Shown piece by piece: positions 1-6,308 of a stretch of DNA of 15,173 nucleotides. Source of the DNA: an uncultured Propionibacteriaceae bacterium (GTDB lineage Bacteria > Actinomycetota > Actinomycetes > Propionibacteriales > Propionibacteriaceae); NCBI GenBank assembly GCA_936924635.1, contig CAKZHP010000123.1, positions 1-15,173 of the forward strand, written 5' to 3'. Numbering within the stretch: position 1 is the stretch's first letter; each line of letters begins with the position of its first letter. The position numbers and the translations under genes are program-made. The notes under the pieces were generated by a model. That model did no database searches and was not told the DNA's origin. It saw nothing but the letters and a program-made list of their open reading frames with translations.

Positions 1-1140
1 GTGCCGGGCCGAGACCGACCCGCTGCGCACCGCGGCGAAGCGACGCAGGCCGACGATGCCGCGACGGGCGGCCAGCGGTGCGGTGGCCGGTGACGACATG
101 ACCTTGGTGAGCCAGGCGCCGAGCCCTCGCCCGTAGCCCCCGACCTGGCGGGTGAGACTGGCCTCGTCGGCGCGGTGACGGTGCCACGTCACCGCCGCCG
201 GCTCGACGACGAGGGTCCAGCCACCGAGGATCACCCGCACGAACATGTCGAGGTCCTCACCGCCGCCCGAGGGTGTGCCGACGCCCAGGGCCTCGTCGAA
301 GCCGCCGAGCCGGAGGAGCACGTCGCGTCTCACGGCGAAGTTGGCCCCGGTGCCGTACTCCCCGACTTGGAACGGGAACAGCGGCATGCCGGCCGGCGGC
401 TGGTCCAGGGAGAAGACACGGCGGGTGACCGCGTCCGACCAGGTCACCCGCTGGTCGAAGTACGCCTGAGCGGGCGTCCTCAGCTCCCCGGACGGGACGA
501 GCCCGCTCACGCAGCCGACGTCGGGGGTCAGCTCGAAGGCGGCCACCAGTCGTCGGACCCAGGAGCGGTCGACGATGACGTCGTCGTCGGTGAAGGCCAC
601 GATCTCGCCGGTGGCGGCGCGGATGCCGGTGTTGCGTGCACCCGCGAGCCCGGCGACGGGTTCGAGGACCCGTCGCACCCGGGGGTCGTCCAGCCCGGAG
701 AGGAACCGTTCGGTGCCGTCGTCGCTCGGTGCGTTGTCGACCACCACCACGTCCAGGTGGGGGTAGTCGACCGCGAGCACCGACCCGAGGGCCACCGCGA
801 GCATGTCGGGGCGGTCCTTGGTGCAGAGGACGACGCTCACCAGCGGCAGCCGGGACGCGGTGAGCACGGCGTCGCCGTCGCCCAGGGAGGCGATCTCGGC
901 GCGGAGGGCATCGGCGTCGACGCGACCGTCGTTCACGGCCAGGGACACGAACCCGCGCACCCGCTCGGCCTCCCGGACGAGCAGCCGGGCGGTCCGCTCA
1001 CCCTCCCAGCCGTCCAGGACGACCATGCCCTCGGCTGGGATCGCCTCGGTGTCGATCTCACCGACCCAGCACGCGTGCTCCCAGGTCACCGGGCCGCCGT
1101 TCGGCATCGGACGGTGCACCGATGCGACTGACTGGGACAA
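1..1140 (-). CDS. Family 2 glycosyltransferase, C-terminal end cut by the window edge
   Basis: Translating the reverse complement gives an open frame of 380 codons that leaves the window without a stop. After about 97 N-terminal residues of no recognised fold comes a GT-A core: VSVVLCTKDRPDML (101-114), the nucleotide-binding VVVVDNAPSDDGT (131-143), AGARNTGIRAATGE (166-179), the metal-binding DDD (185-187), and GGGEDLDMFVRV (292-303), which holds the likely catalytic ED. Such enzymes transfer a sugar from a nucleotide-sugar at the cytoplasmic membrane face. Donor and acceptor cannot be read from sequence. The start is uncertain. TTG at 1140 is preferred because GGAGGTG (1152-1146) lies 7 bases upstream. 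ATG at 1173 (in frame, weak ribosome site, 8 bases after the preceding stop) and ATG at 1107 are alternatives. It follows the membrane protein gene on the same strand, so the two are probably co-transcribed in a polysaccharide locus. Confidence 0.88.
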   Translation of the reverse strand, partial: MSQSVASVHRPMPNGGPVTWEHACWVGEIDTEAIPAEGMVVLDGWEGERTARLLVREAERVRGFVSLAVNDGRVDADALRAEIASLGDGDAVLTASRLPLVSVVLCTKDRPDMLAVALGSVLAVDYPHLDVVVVDNAPSDDGTERFLSGLDDPRVRRVLEPVAGLAGARNTGIRAATGEIVAFTDDDVIVDRSWVRRLVAAFELTPDVGCVSGLVPSGELRTPAQAYFDQRVTWSDAVTRRVFSLDQPPAGMPLFPFQVGEYGTGANFAVRRDVLLRLGGFDEALGVGTPSGGGEDLDMFVRVILGGWTLVVEPAAVTWHRHRADEASLTRQVGGYGRGLGAWLTKVMSSPATAPLAARRGIVGLRRFAAVRSGSVSARH

Positions 1141-1181
1141 TGCGCCACCTCCGCTCGAGACCGTCCATGTCATCGTACGAC

Positions 1182-3305
1182 TCACGCCTTCGGCGCGCCG
1201 ACCCACCGGTAGACGGTGACCCCACCCACGTGGGCGGCCTCGCGCCGGAAGTCGGGGCTCGCGGCCACCAGGTCGACGAACCGGTCGTACGCCTCCGGCG
1301 CCATCAGCCCGTAGAAGCGGGCGTAGTTGCGCATCGCGGGTGAGAAGACGAGGTAGACCGGGTCACGCTGCGGCCCCACCAGGTCCTTCAGCTGGTCGAG
1401 GTCCGCCTGCGTCTCGAACGTGAGCTCCCTGAAGTCGGCCCTGCCCGCCAGCGAGGTGTCGAACCGGCTGTTCGCGCGCGCGAGCTCGGCGTACTCGGCG
1501 ACCGGCCTCACCGGCGCGCCCGGGGCCAACGGGAGCACGAGAGCCGGGGCCGGCAGCTCCTTCAGCACCGCAGCCGTACCCCGGACCTCGTCTGGCGACA
1601 CCTTCTGCACCGTCCAGCTGCCGAGGGACGCCTGGGCCCCGAGCAGGGTGTAGGCGAGCAGCACCGGGAGCACCGCTGCGCGCCCCAGCCGGGCCCGCGA
1701 CGCGTTCCCCGCCTCCCAGCCGGCGGGGTCGAGGGCGTCCTCCACCGCCTCCGCGAGGAGGAGCGCCGCCCCGGGGATCGAGTAGAGGAGCACCCGGAAG
1801 ATCGCCTCGCCTCCGTAGCTCTGGCCACCGAGGATCAGGAAGGAGGCGAAGGTGAGCCCACCACGCAGCAGGACGGGCTGACCGCGACGCCACCGGCGAA
1901 CCAGCACCAGCACCGCCATCGCCCAGAGCAGCACCGCCGTCACCCGGACCACCAGCTGCGCCAGCTGACGGCCTGCCGTGCCCGCGGTCGGGATGTTGGA
2001 GTCGAGGTTGTCGAGCGCGGGCTTGGTGAACAGGCCGTACGGAGCGACGACGTCGAGGTGGATCCAGACGTAGCCGCCCACCATGGCTGTCATCACCAGC
2101 GCGAGCGGCCAGAGCCGCCGGGAGTGGACGAGGACGATGCCCCAGACGACGATCAGGAGCCAGACCGGCGTGAGCTGGTGGGTCAGCACGGTCGCGGCGG
2201 TGATGGGCAGCACGATCCAGGTGCTCCGGCCGAGGCCTCGGGTGAGCAGCGTCGCCAGCACCACCAGCGCCATCACCAGGGCTGCGGCCTGCGGGGAGTA
2301 GTAGTCCTGGCCCACCCAGTTCGCGATCTCCCCGATGAAGGCAGCCAGGGCGGCGGCCCGCGGCGAGAGCCCCAGAGCCCGGGCCAGCGCCACGATCGCG
2401 ACCGCCTGCAGCACGTGGAAGCCGAGCGGGAACCAGCGGGCGATGGTGTCGCCCATGGCGCCGTGCGCGTCGATCCAGGCCATCTGGGCGAAGAAGCCCG
2501 GCCAGCTGGAGTAGATGTCCACCTCCGGGTGGACGCGCCCGGTGCGCGTGAACAGGTCTACCACTCCCAGGTGGGCGTAGGCGTAGAACGGTGTCGCCGC
2601 CGTCGTCTGCAGGATGGGTGGGAGCCGAAGGGTGAGGAGGGTGACGCCGGTGGCGACCGCGGCCGCGACGGAGTCGTTGCGCAGCACAGCCAGGACGAGG
2701 GCGACGACGGCGAGCACCAGGCCCAGCGCCAACGGGGGCATGGCGACCAGCAGGCCGGTGTCGCCGACGGGGCGGCCACCCATGAGGGCGACCGTGGCGA
2801 GCAGGATGACAAGGCCGGCGAGGCTGGCCGCGAGCGAGGCGGCGCTCCGGGGCAGCGGTGGCCGCCAGGTCGTGACCGTCGCCCAGTCGCGTCTCGTCAG
2901 CGCCAGCCCGGCAGCTCCCACGGCGGTGGTCGTCAGCGCGAGCACCCAGGTGAACCAGACGGGGTGCCACCAGCCGGGGGCCTGGATCGCCACGCCTGCC
3001 CACCCGGTCCCGACGGCGATCCCGATCGCGGGGACCAGGGCCGCCGCCAGCGACAAGGGGAGCCGTGGCAGCCAGGCCACCGCGGCGCTGCCCGGGCCGA
3101 CAAGCATGGCGAGCAGGACCAGGAGCCCCCCGGCGGGTGGGGGCAGGAGGAAGGCGCCCACGAGCCAAGCGACACCGGCGAGGACAGCAGTCAGGTGCAA
3201 CGCGACGGCCCGTCGAGGGCGCCGAGCACCCGCGAGCGCCGGGCGCGGTTCCGCCACTCCCTGCGCCCCAGCCTCGAGGACGTCTCCGACCACGGCAGAG
3301 CTCAT
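1182..3305 (-). CDS. Large polytopic membrane protein, GT-C-like, probable polysaccharide-locus member
   Basis: The 707-residue protein has roughly 14-16 hydrophobic segments, beginning with AVALHLTAVLAGVAWLVGAF near residue 32, and ends in a hydrophilic domain of about 110 residues likely to lie outside the membrane. A long loop after about the seventh segment contains HLGVVDLF, GRVHPEVDIYSSWPGFFAQM and DAHG, followed later by NWVGQDYYSPQAAAL. These acidic/aromatic loop motifs and the architecture resemble GT-C (lipid-linked sugar) transferases and related unnamed actinobacterial membrane proteins, but no catalytic motif proves transferase activity. ATG at 3305 is chosen. An in-frame GTG at 3335 would add 10 residues, but its GAGGTGA lies only about 3 bases upstream, too close for a normal ribosome site. 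The downstream GT2 on the same strand begins within about 45 bases, suggesting an operon. The role in polysaccharide assembly or export is inferred from neighbours. Confidence 0.85.
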   Translation of the reverse strand: MSSAVVGDVLEAGAQGVAEPRPALAGARRPRRAVALHLTAVLAGVAWLVGAFLLPPPAGGLLVLLAMLVGPGSAAVAWLPRLPLSLAAALVPAIGIAVGTGWAGVAIQAPGWWHPVWFTWVLALTTTAVGAAGLALTRRDWATVTTWRPPLPRSAASLAASLAGLVILLATVALMGGRPVGDTGLLVAMPPLALGLVLAVVALVLAVLRNDSVAAAVATGVTLLTLRLPPILQTTAATPFYAYAHLGVVDLFTRTGRVHPEVDIYSSWPGFFAQMAWIDAHGAMGDTIARWFPLGFHVLQAVAIVALARALGLSPRAAALAAFIGEIANWVGQDYYSPQAAALVMALVVLATLLTRGLGRSTWIVLPITAATVLTHQLTPVWLLIVVWGIVLVHSRRLWPLALVMTAMVGGYVWIHLDVVAPYGLFTKPALDNLDSNIPTAGTAGRQLAQLVVRVTAVLLWAMAVLVLVRRWRRGQPVLLRGGLTFASFLILGGQSYGGEAIFRVLLYSIPGAALLLAEAVEDALDPAGWEAGNASRARLGRAAVLPVLLAYTLLGAQASLGSWTVQKVSPDEVRGTAAVLKELPAPALVLPLAPGAPVRPVAEYAELARANSRFDTSLAGRADFRELTFETQADLDQLKDLVGPQRDPVYLVFSPAMRNYARFYGLMAPEAYDRFVDLVAASPDFRREAAHVGGVTVYRWVGAPKA

Positions 3306-3380
3306 ACCAGGCCCCCCAGCCTCATCGAGCAGCACTCACCTCGTACCGTCGCCCCCCACAGGCTTCGGAGTAGAAGGCTC

Positions 3381-3410
3381 AGCGTACGCCGGCGCTTTCC
3401 GCCGCGCCAA
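3381..3410 (-). promoter_or_regulatory. Candidate sigma-70-type promoter for the minus-strand membrane protein/GT2 operon
   Basis: Read on the minus strand, TTGGCG (3410-3405) and TACGCT (3386-3381) are separated by 18 bases. TTGGCG matches TTGACA at 4 of 6 positions and TACGCT fits the actinobacterial TANNNT. Transcription would begin near 3374, about 70 bases before the ATG at 3305. The spacer holds a perfect inverted repeat, CGGCG-CTTTC-CGCCG (3390-3404), which could be an operator. Visual call only. Confidence 0.35.
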
Positions 3411-3444
3411 CGTTTACCATGAGTGCGGGGGACGGGGGAGGGGG

Positions 3445-4299
3445 ATGCACATGGCGCCTGCGGTCTCCGTCTGCGTGCCCGTGTACAACGGTGCCGCCTA
3501 CCTCGAGGCCACGCTGCGGTCACTGCTGGCCCAGGACCACCGGGACTTCGAGGTCGTGGTGCTCGACAACGCGTCCACCGACGGCACCGCTGAGATCCTC
3601 GCCAGGCTCGACGACCCCCGGGTGCGGGTGGAGCGCAACCCCACCACGCTGCCGTTGCCCGAGAACTGGCGCCGAGCCTGCGAGCTCGCCACCGGTACGT
3701 ACCTCAAGGTCGTGTGTGCCGACGACCTGGTCGCTCCCACGTGCCTGCGGGCCCAGGCCGAGCTCCTCGACGGTCACCCAGAGGTGTCGCTGGTCGCCTG
3801 CCGCCGCGACGTCATCGACCCGCAGGGGTCCACGATCGCCCGGGCCCGCGGGCTCCGCGGCCTCCTGGGCCGTCATGACGGTCGTGAGGTCGCGGCCCAG
3901 ACCGCCCTGCTCGGCATCAACCCCATCGGCGAGTCGGCCGCCGTCATGTTCCGTCGCCACGACTACGAGCGGCTGGGCGGCTGGGACGGGCAGCTGGTCT
4001 ACCCGATGGACCTCGACCTCTGGCTGCGGCTGCTGACGGTGGGCGACCTGTACGGCCAGGGGGAGAGCCTCGCGGCGTACCGGATCACCACCACGTCCCT
4101 GACCAGCGCGCTGTCCGCCGCGCAGTACGACGAGCAGCGCCGGTTCCTGAGCCGGATGGCCGGCGAGAAGCGCTGGCGTCTGCCGGCGCTGCTCCGCCAC
4201 GTGGCGCGGGTGACCGGCCCCGTCGCGCTGTGGACCTGGTCGCTCCGGCACAAGGAGGTCGCCGTGCGCCAGGCCCTCCGGAGCCGCCGCGGTCGATGA
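3445..4299 (+). CDS. Family 2 glycosyltransferase
   Basis: This 284-residue protein is a compact GT-A glycosyltransferase. VSVCVPVYNGAAYLEATLRS (7-26) begins the fold, VVVLDNASTDGT (37-48) is the nucleotide-binding turn, CADD (91-94) takes the place of the DXD metal-binding motif, and PMDLDLWLRL (187-196) matches the conserved acidic/Trp acceptor-side helix. There are no membrane segments, so it is expected in the cytoplasm or at the inner membrane face, adding a sugar to a glycan precursor; the sugar is unknown. ATG at 3445 and ATG at 3451 are both possible; both follow the G-rich GGGGGAGGGGG, and 3451 has the better spacing. The open frame continues far upstream, but that part is antisense to the membrane protein gene and is not coding. 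The stop overlaps the start of the GH16 gene (ATGA), so the two are translationally coupled. It diverges from the minus-strand polysaccharide operon. Confidence 0.9.
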   Translation: MHMAPAVSVCVPVYNGAAYLEATLRSLLAQDHRDFEVVVLDNASTDGTAEILARLDDPRVRVERNPTTLPLPENWRRACELATGTYLKVVCADDLVAPTCLRAQAELLDGHPEVSLVACRRDVIDPQGSTIARARGLRGLLGRHDGREVAAQTALLGINPIGESAAVMFRRHDYERLGGWDGQLVYPMDLDLWLRLLTVGDLYGQGESLAAYRITTTSLTSALSAAQYDEQRRFLSRMAGEKRWRLPALLRHVARVTGPVALWTWSLRHKEVAVRQALRSRRGR

Positions 4300-5093
4300 G
4301 GACGAGTCGGCGTGCACTGGTGGCGGGGGGCGTCCTCGGAGCGGGGGCCCTCGCGGCGGCCGGCGTGAGCCGTGCCCTTGATCCCACGCCGCGGGGACTA
4401 GACGGGCGTGCCTGGCGGCTGGTGTGGCGGGAGGAGTTCGACGGCCCCCTCGACCCGCAGGTGTGGCTCCCGCTGCGCGGCACCCGCGAGTTCCCGTACC
4501 GCACGCCCTTCAACGCCTCGCTCGACGACTCGTCGTTCAGCGCGGACCACGTCGAGGTCAGCGGTGGCTCGCTGCGCATCCGCTGGACACCGCGGGCCAG
4601 CACGGTCGGCTCGACCACCTATCCGTACACGACGGGTCTCGCGACGACGGCACCGGGCTTCGCCTTCCAGTACGGCGTGTGCGAGATTCGCGCCTTCGTG
4701 CCGGCCGCCAGCGGCATCGCCCCCGCCTTCTGGATGCTGCCCCTGCCGGTGAACGCGTGGCCACCCGAGATCGACCTCGCCGAGTTCACCACCAGCGCCG
4801 GCGGGCAGGTCGACGTCCGGTTCAACGTGCACTGGCACCCGGGCGCCGACGGCCAGATCGCGGGGTTCCCCGTGTACGGCTCCGACGTCGGTGACGCCTG
4901 GCACACGTACACGCTGGTCTGGGAGGCCGACCGGATGAGCGTCCTGCTCGACGGCGTCACCCGGTACGAGTACACGGGGGAGGGCATCCCGCAGCAGCCC
5001 ATGTACCTCGTCCTCTCCGGCGGCGTGCTGCGGGGGGCGACGCCGGCGGCCGGGGAGGTGCGGGTCGATCACGTCCGGGTCTGGCAGCGCTGA
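4296..5093 (+). CDS. Tat-exported glycoside hydrolase family 16 (endo-beta-glucanase/galactanase type)
   Basis: The 265-residue protein begins with a twin-arginine type signal: RTSRRALVAG (2-11), then a hydrophobic Gly/Ala stretch to about residue 24. The mature part is a GH16 jelly roll. WREEFDGPLD (44-53) opens the domain, and PPEIDLAEF (156-164) carries the family signature ExDxxE, with predicted nucleophile Glu158, assisting Asp160 and acid/base Glu163. FWMLP, HWHPG and WHTYTLVWEADRMSVLLDG are typical of the family's strands, and VRVDHVRVWQR is the usual C-terminal strand. The length is normal for a single-domain GH16. Family members cleave beta-1,3 or mixed-linkage glucans, galactans and related glycans; the substrate cannot be named here. 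Its ATG lies inside the stop of the upstream GT2 (ATGA), so hydrolase and glycosyltransferase are co-produced. This suggests trimming or release of the polysaccharide made by this locus rather than scavenging; that is inference. Confidence 0.9.
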   Translation: MRTSRRALVAGGVLGAGALAAAGVSRALDPTPRGLDGRAWRLVWREEFDGPLDPQVWLPLRGTREFPYRTPFNASLDDSSFSADHVEVSGGSLRIRWTPRASTVGSTTYPYTTGLATTAPGFAFQYGVCEIRAFVPAASGIAPAFWMLPLPVNAWPPEIDLAEFTTSAGGQVDVRFNVHWHPGADGQIAGFPVYGSDVGDAWHTYTLVWEADRMSVLLDGVTRYEYTGEGIPQQPMYLVLSGGVLRGATPAAGEVRVDHVRVWQR

Positions 5094-5106
5094 GGGGGCA
5101 GCGGTG

Positions 5107-5135
5107 CGGACGGGCCGCCGCCGAGCCGGTAGAGT
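5107..5135 (+). promoter_or_regulatory. Candidate promoter for efp-nusB
   Basis: CGGACG (5107-5112) and TAGAGT (5130-5135) are spaced by 17 bases. TAGAGT fits the actinobacterial TANNNT -10, while the -35 shares only the central GAC with TTGACA. The start would fall near 5142, inside the perfect palindrome GGCGGCCGCC (5138-5147), leaving a leader of about 70 bases before efp. The gap between the GH16 stop and efp holds no gene. Confidence 0.4.
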
Positions 5136-5210
5136 GAGGCGGCCGCCGTACGTGGCGGCACTCACCGGGCGTTCGCGGCACGCCCGCGCGACCGACCGAA
5201 GGGACTCTCC

Positions 5211-5768
5211 ATGGCCTCCACCAACGACCTCAAGAACGGCATGGTGCTCGACCTTGACGGCCAGCTCTGGCAGGTCATCTGGTTCCAGCACCACAAGCCG
5301 GGCAAGGGCAACACCGTCGTGCGGAGCAAGCTCAAGCACGTCCTGAGCGGCAAGGTCGTCGACCGTACGTTCAACTCCGACACCAAGGTCGACACGGCCA
5401 CCGTCGACCGGCGCGAGATGCAGTACCTGTACCACGACGGCGACGGCTACGTGTTCATGGACACCAGCGACTACTCGCAGCTGACGCTCAGCGAGGACAT
5501 CATGGCCGACGCCAAGAACTACCTGCTCGAGAACGGCATGGCCCAGGTCGCGCTGCACGAGGGCAACCCGCTCTTCGTCGAGATGCCGACCTCGGTGGAG
5601 CTCGAGGTCACCTACACCGAGCCCGGCCTGCAGGGCGACCGCTCCAGCGCCGGCACCAAGCCCGCCACGGTCGAGACCGGCCTGCAGATCCAGGTGCCCC
5701 TGTTCATCACGACCGGTGAGCGGGTCAAGGTCGACACGCGCGACGGCAGCTACCTCGGCCGCGTGTGA
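5211..5768 (+). CDS. efp: Translation elongation factor P
   Basis: EF-P binds the ribosome between the P and E sites and relieves stalling at consecutive prolines. The 185-residue length and three-barrel layout match the family. The N-terminal KOW-like barrel carries the tip loop HHKPGKGN (27-34) with Lys32, the position that is modified or acts bare in different bacteria. The OB barrels follow, and the C-terminal stretch KPATVETGLQIQVPLFITTG (143-162) is the conserved family signature region. ATG at 5211 is preceded by AAGGGA (5199-5204) at good spacing. The stop overlaps the GTG of nusB, the usual actinobacterial pairing. No gene for YjeA/EpmA or EpmB type modification is present in the window. 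Upstream, instead of the common aroB/pepQ genes, lies a polysaccharide locus. Confidence 0.97.
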   Translation: MASTNDLKNGMVLDLDGQLWQVIWFQHHKPGKGNTVVRSKLKHVLSGKVVDRTFNSDTKVDTATVDRREMQYLYHDGDGYVFMDTSDYSQLTLSEDIMADAKNYLLENGMAQVALHEGNPLFVEMPTSVELEVTYTEPGLQGDRSSAGTKPATVETGLQIQVPLFITTGERVKVDTRDGSYLGRV

Positions 5769-6193
5769 GCGCGGACGCCCGTCGCAGCGGGTCCGCCCGC
5801 CACAAGTCGCGGCAGCACGCGCTGGAGATCCTGTTCGAGGCCGACCTGCGTGACGCCTCGCTGCGCTCGACGCTCGAGGAGCGTACGGAGGCCGCGGAGC
5901 CGCCCGTGCGGGAGCTGACCGCCACCCTGGTGCGAGGCGTGGCCGACAACCTGCGCGAGGTCGACGCGCGGGTCGCCGGCGCCCTCTCCCCGGGCTGGAC
6001 GCTGGCCCGGATGCCGCGGGTCGACCGCGTCATCGCCCGGCTCGCCACGTACGAGCTGGGCTGGCTGGACACCGACCAGGCCGTCGTGATCTCCGAGGCC
6101 CTGGAGCTTGCCAAGGAGCTCTCCACGGACGAGTCCCCGGCGTTCCTGAACGCCGTGCTCGGCAAGGTCGCCGAGGCCGGCCCGGCCGTCTGA
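5765..6193 (+). CDS. nusB: Transcription antitermination factor NusB
   Basis: NusB binds boxA RNA together with NusE (ribosomal protein S10) and promotes antitermination, chiefly of rRNA operons. The 142-residue product is all alpha-helical in character. It begins with the family's SRQHALEILFEAD (16-28), continues through PRVDRVIARLATYEL and the helix VVISEALELAKELS, and ends with the diagnostic SPAFLNAVLGKVAE. The start is GTG at 5765, overlapping the efp stop as GTGA. No separate ribosome site is evident, so translation is probably coupled to efp. In many actinobacteria the next genes are bldD and/or pyrR; here the next gene, 115 bases on, is a secreted wall hydrolase. Confidence 0.96.
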   Translation: MSADARRSGSARHKSRQHALEILFEADLRDASLRSTLEERTEAAEPPVRELTATLVRGVADNLREVDARVAGALSPGWTLARMPRVDRVIARLATYELGWLDTDQAVVISEALELAKELSTDESPAFLNAVLGKVAEAGPAV

Positions 6194-6209
6194 GGCCCGC
6201 CCGCAGGCG

Positions 6210-6226
6210 TTGAGGGAGGCCCTCGA
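6210..6226 (+). terminator. Weak candidate hairpin downstream of nusB
   Basis: GAGGG-AGG-CCCTC (6212-6224), extended by one wobble and one A-T pair, makes a 7-pair stem with a 3-base loop 17 bases after the nusB stop. There is no U-tract, so intrinsic termination is uncertain. Its placement at a functional boundary is the main support. Confidence 0.25.
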
Positions 6227-6272
6227 GTCCTGACCCAACCCTTGACCGGTGCTCGACGGTCGCGCGCTCGAC

Positions 6273-6302
6273 TAGGCGGATCTGCTGGTCCTGAGCGGTA
6301 AT
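6273..6302 (+). promoter_or_regulatory. Speculative leaderless promoter for the glucosaminidase gene
   Basis: TAGGCG (6273-6278) and GGTAAT (6297-6302) are 18 bases apart. Each matches its consensus only partly (3 of 6 and 4 of 6), and the -10 lacks the usual A at position 2. The predicted start would be A6309, the first base of the ATG, which would explain the lack of a properly spaced ribosome site. A TTGACC at 6242-6247 is a good -35 but has no matching -10. Confidence 0.18.
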
Positions 6303-6308
6303 GGAGGC

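Noticed and set aside
175..1131. 318-codon plus-strand open frame at the left edge
   Set aside because: Opposite a glycosyltransferase whose motifs are explicit in the reverse complement; the product is His/Gly/Asp-rich and shows no fold.
2058..3422. 454-codon plus-strand open frame opposite the membrane protein
   Set aside because: Its product is highly charged and repetitive, the expected mirror of hydrophobic codons on the other strand.
6250..6272. Direct repeat GCTCGAC (two copies 15 bases apart) between nusB and the glucosaminidase, considered as an insertion scar or operator
   Set aside because: Seven bases is too short at this G+C content, and there is no matching copy at the other end of the gene (near 7980) to indicate target duplication.
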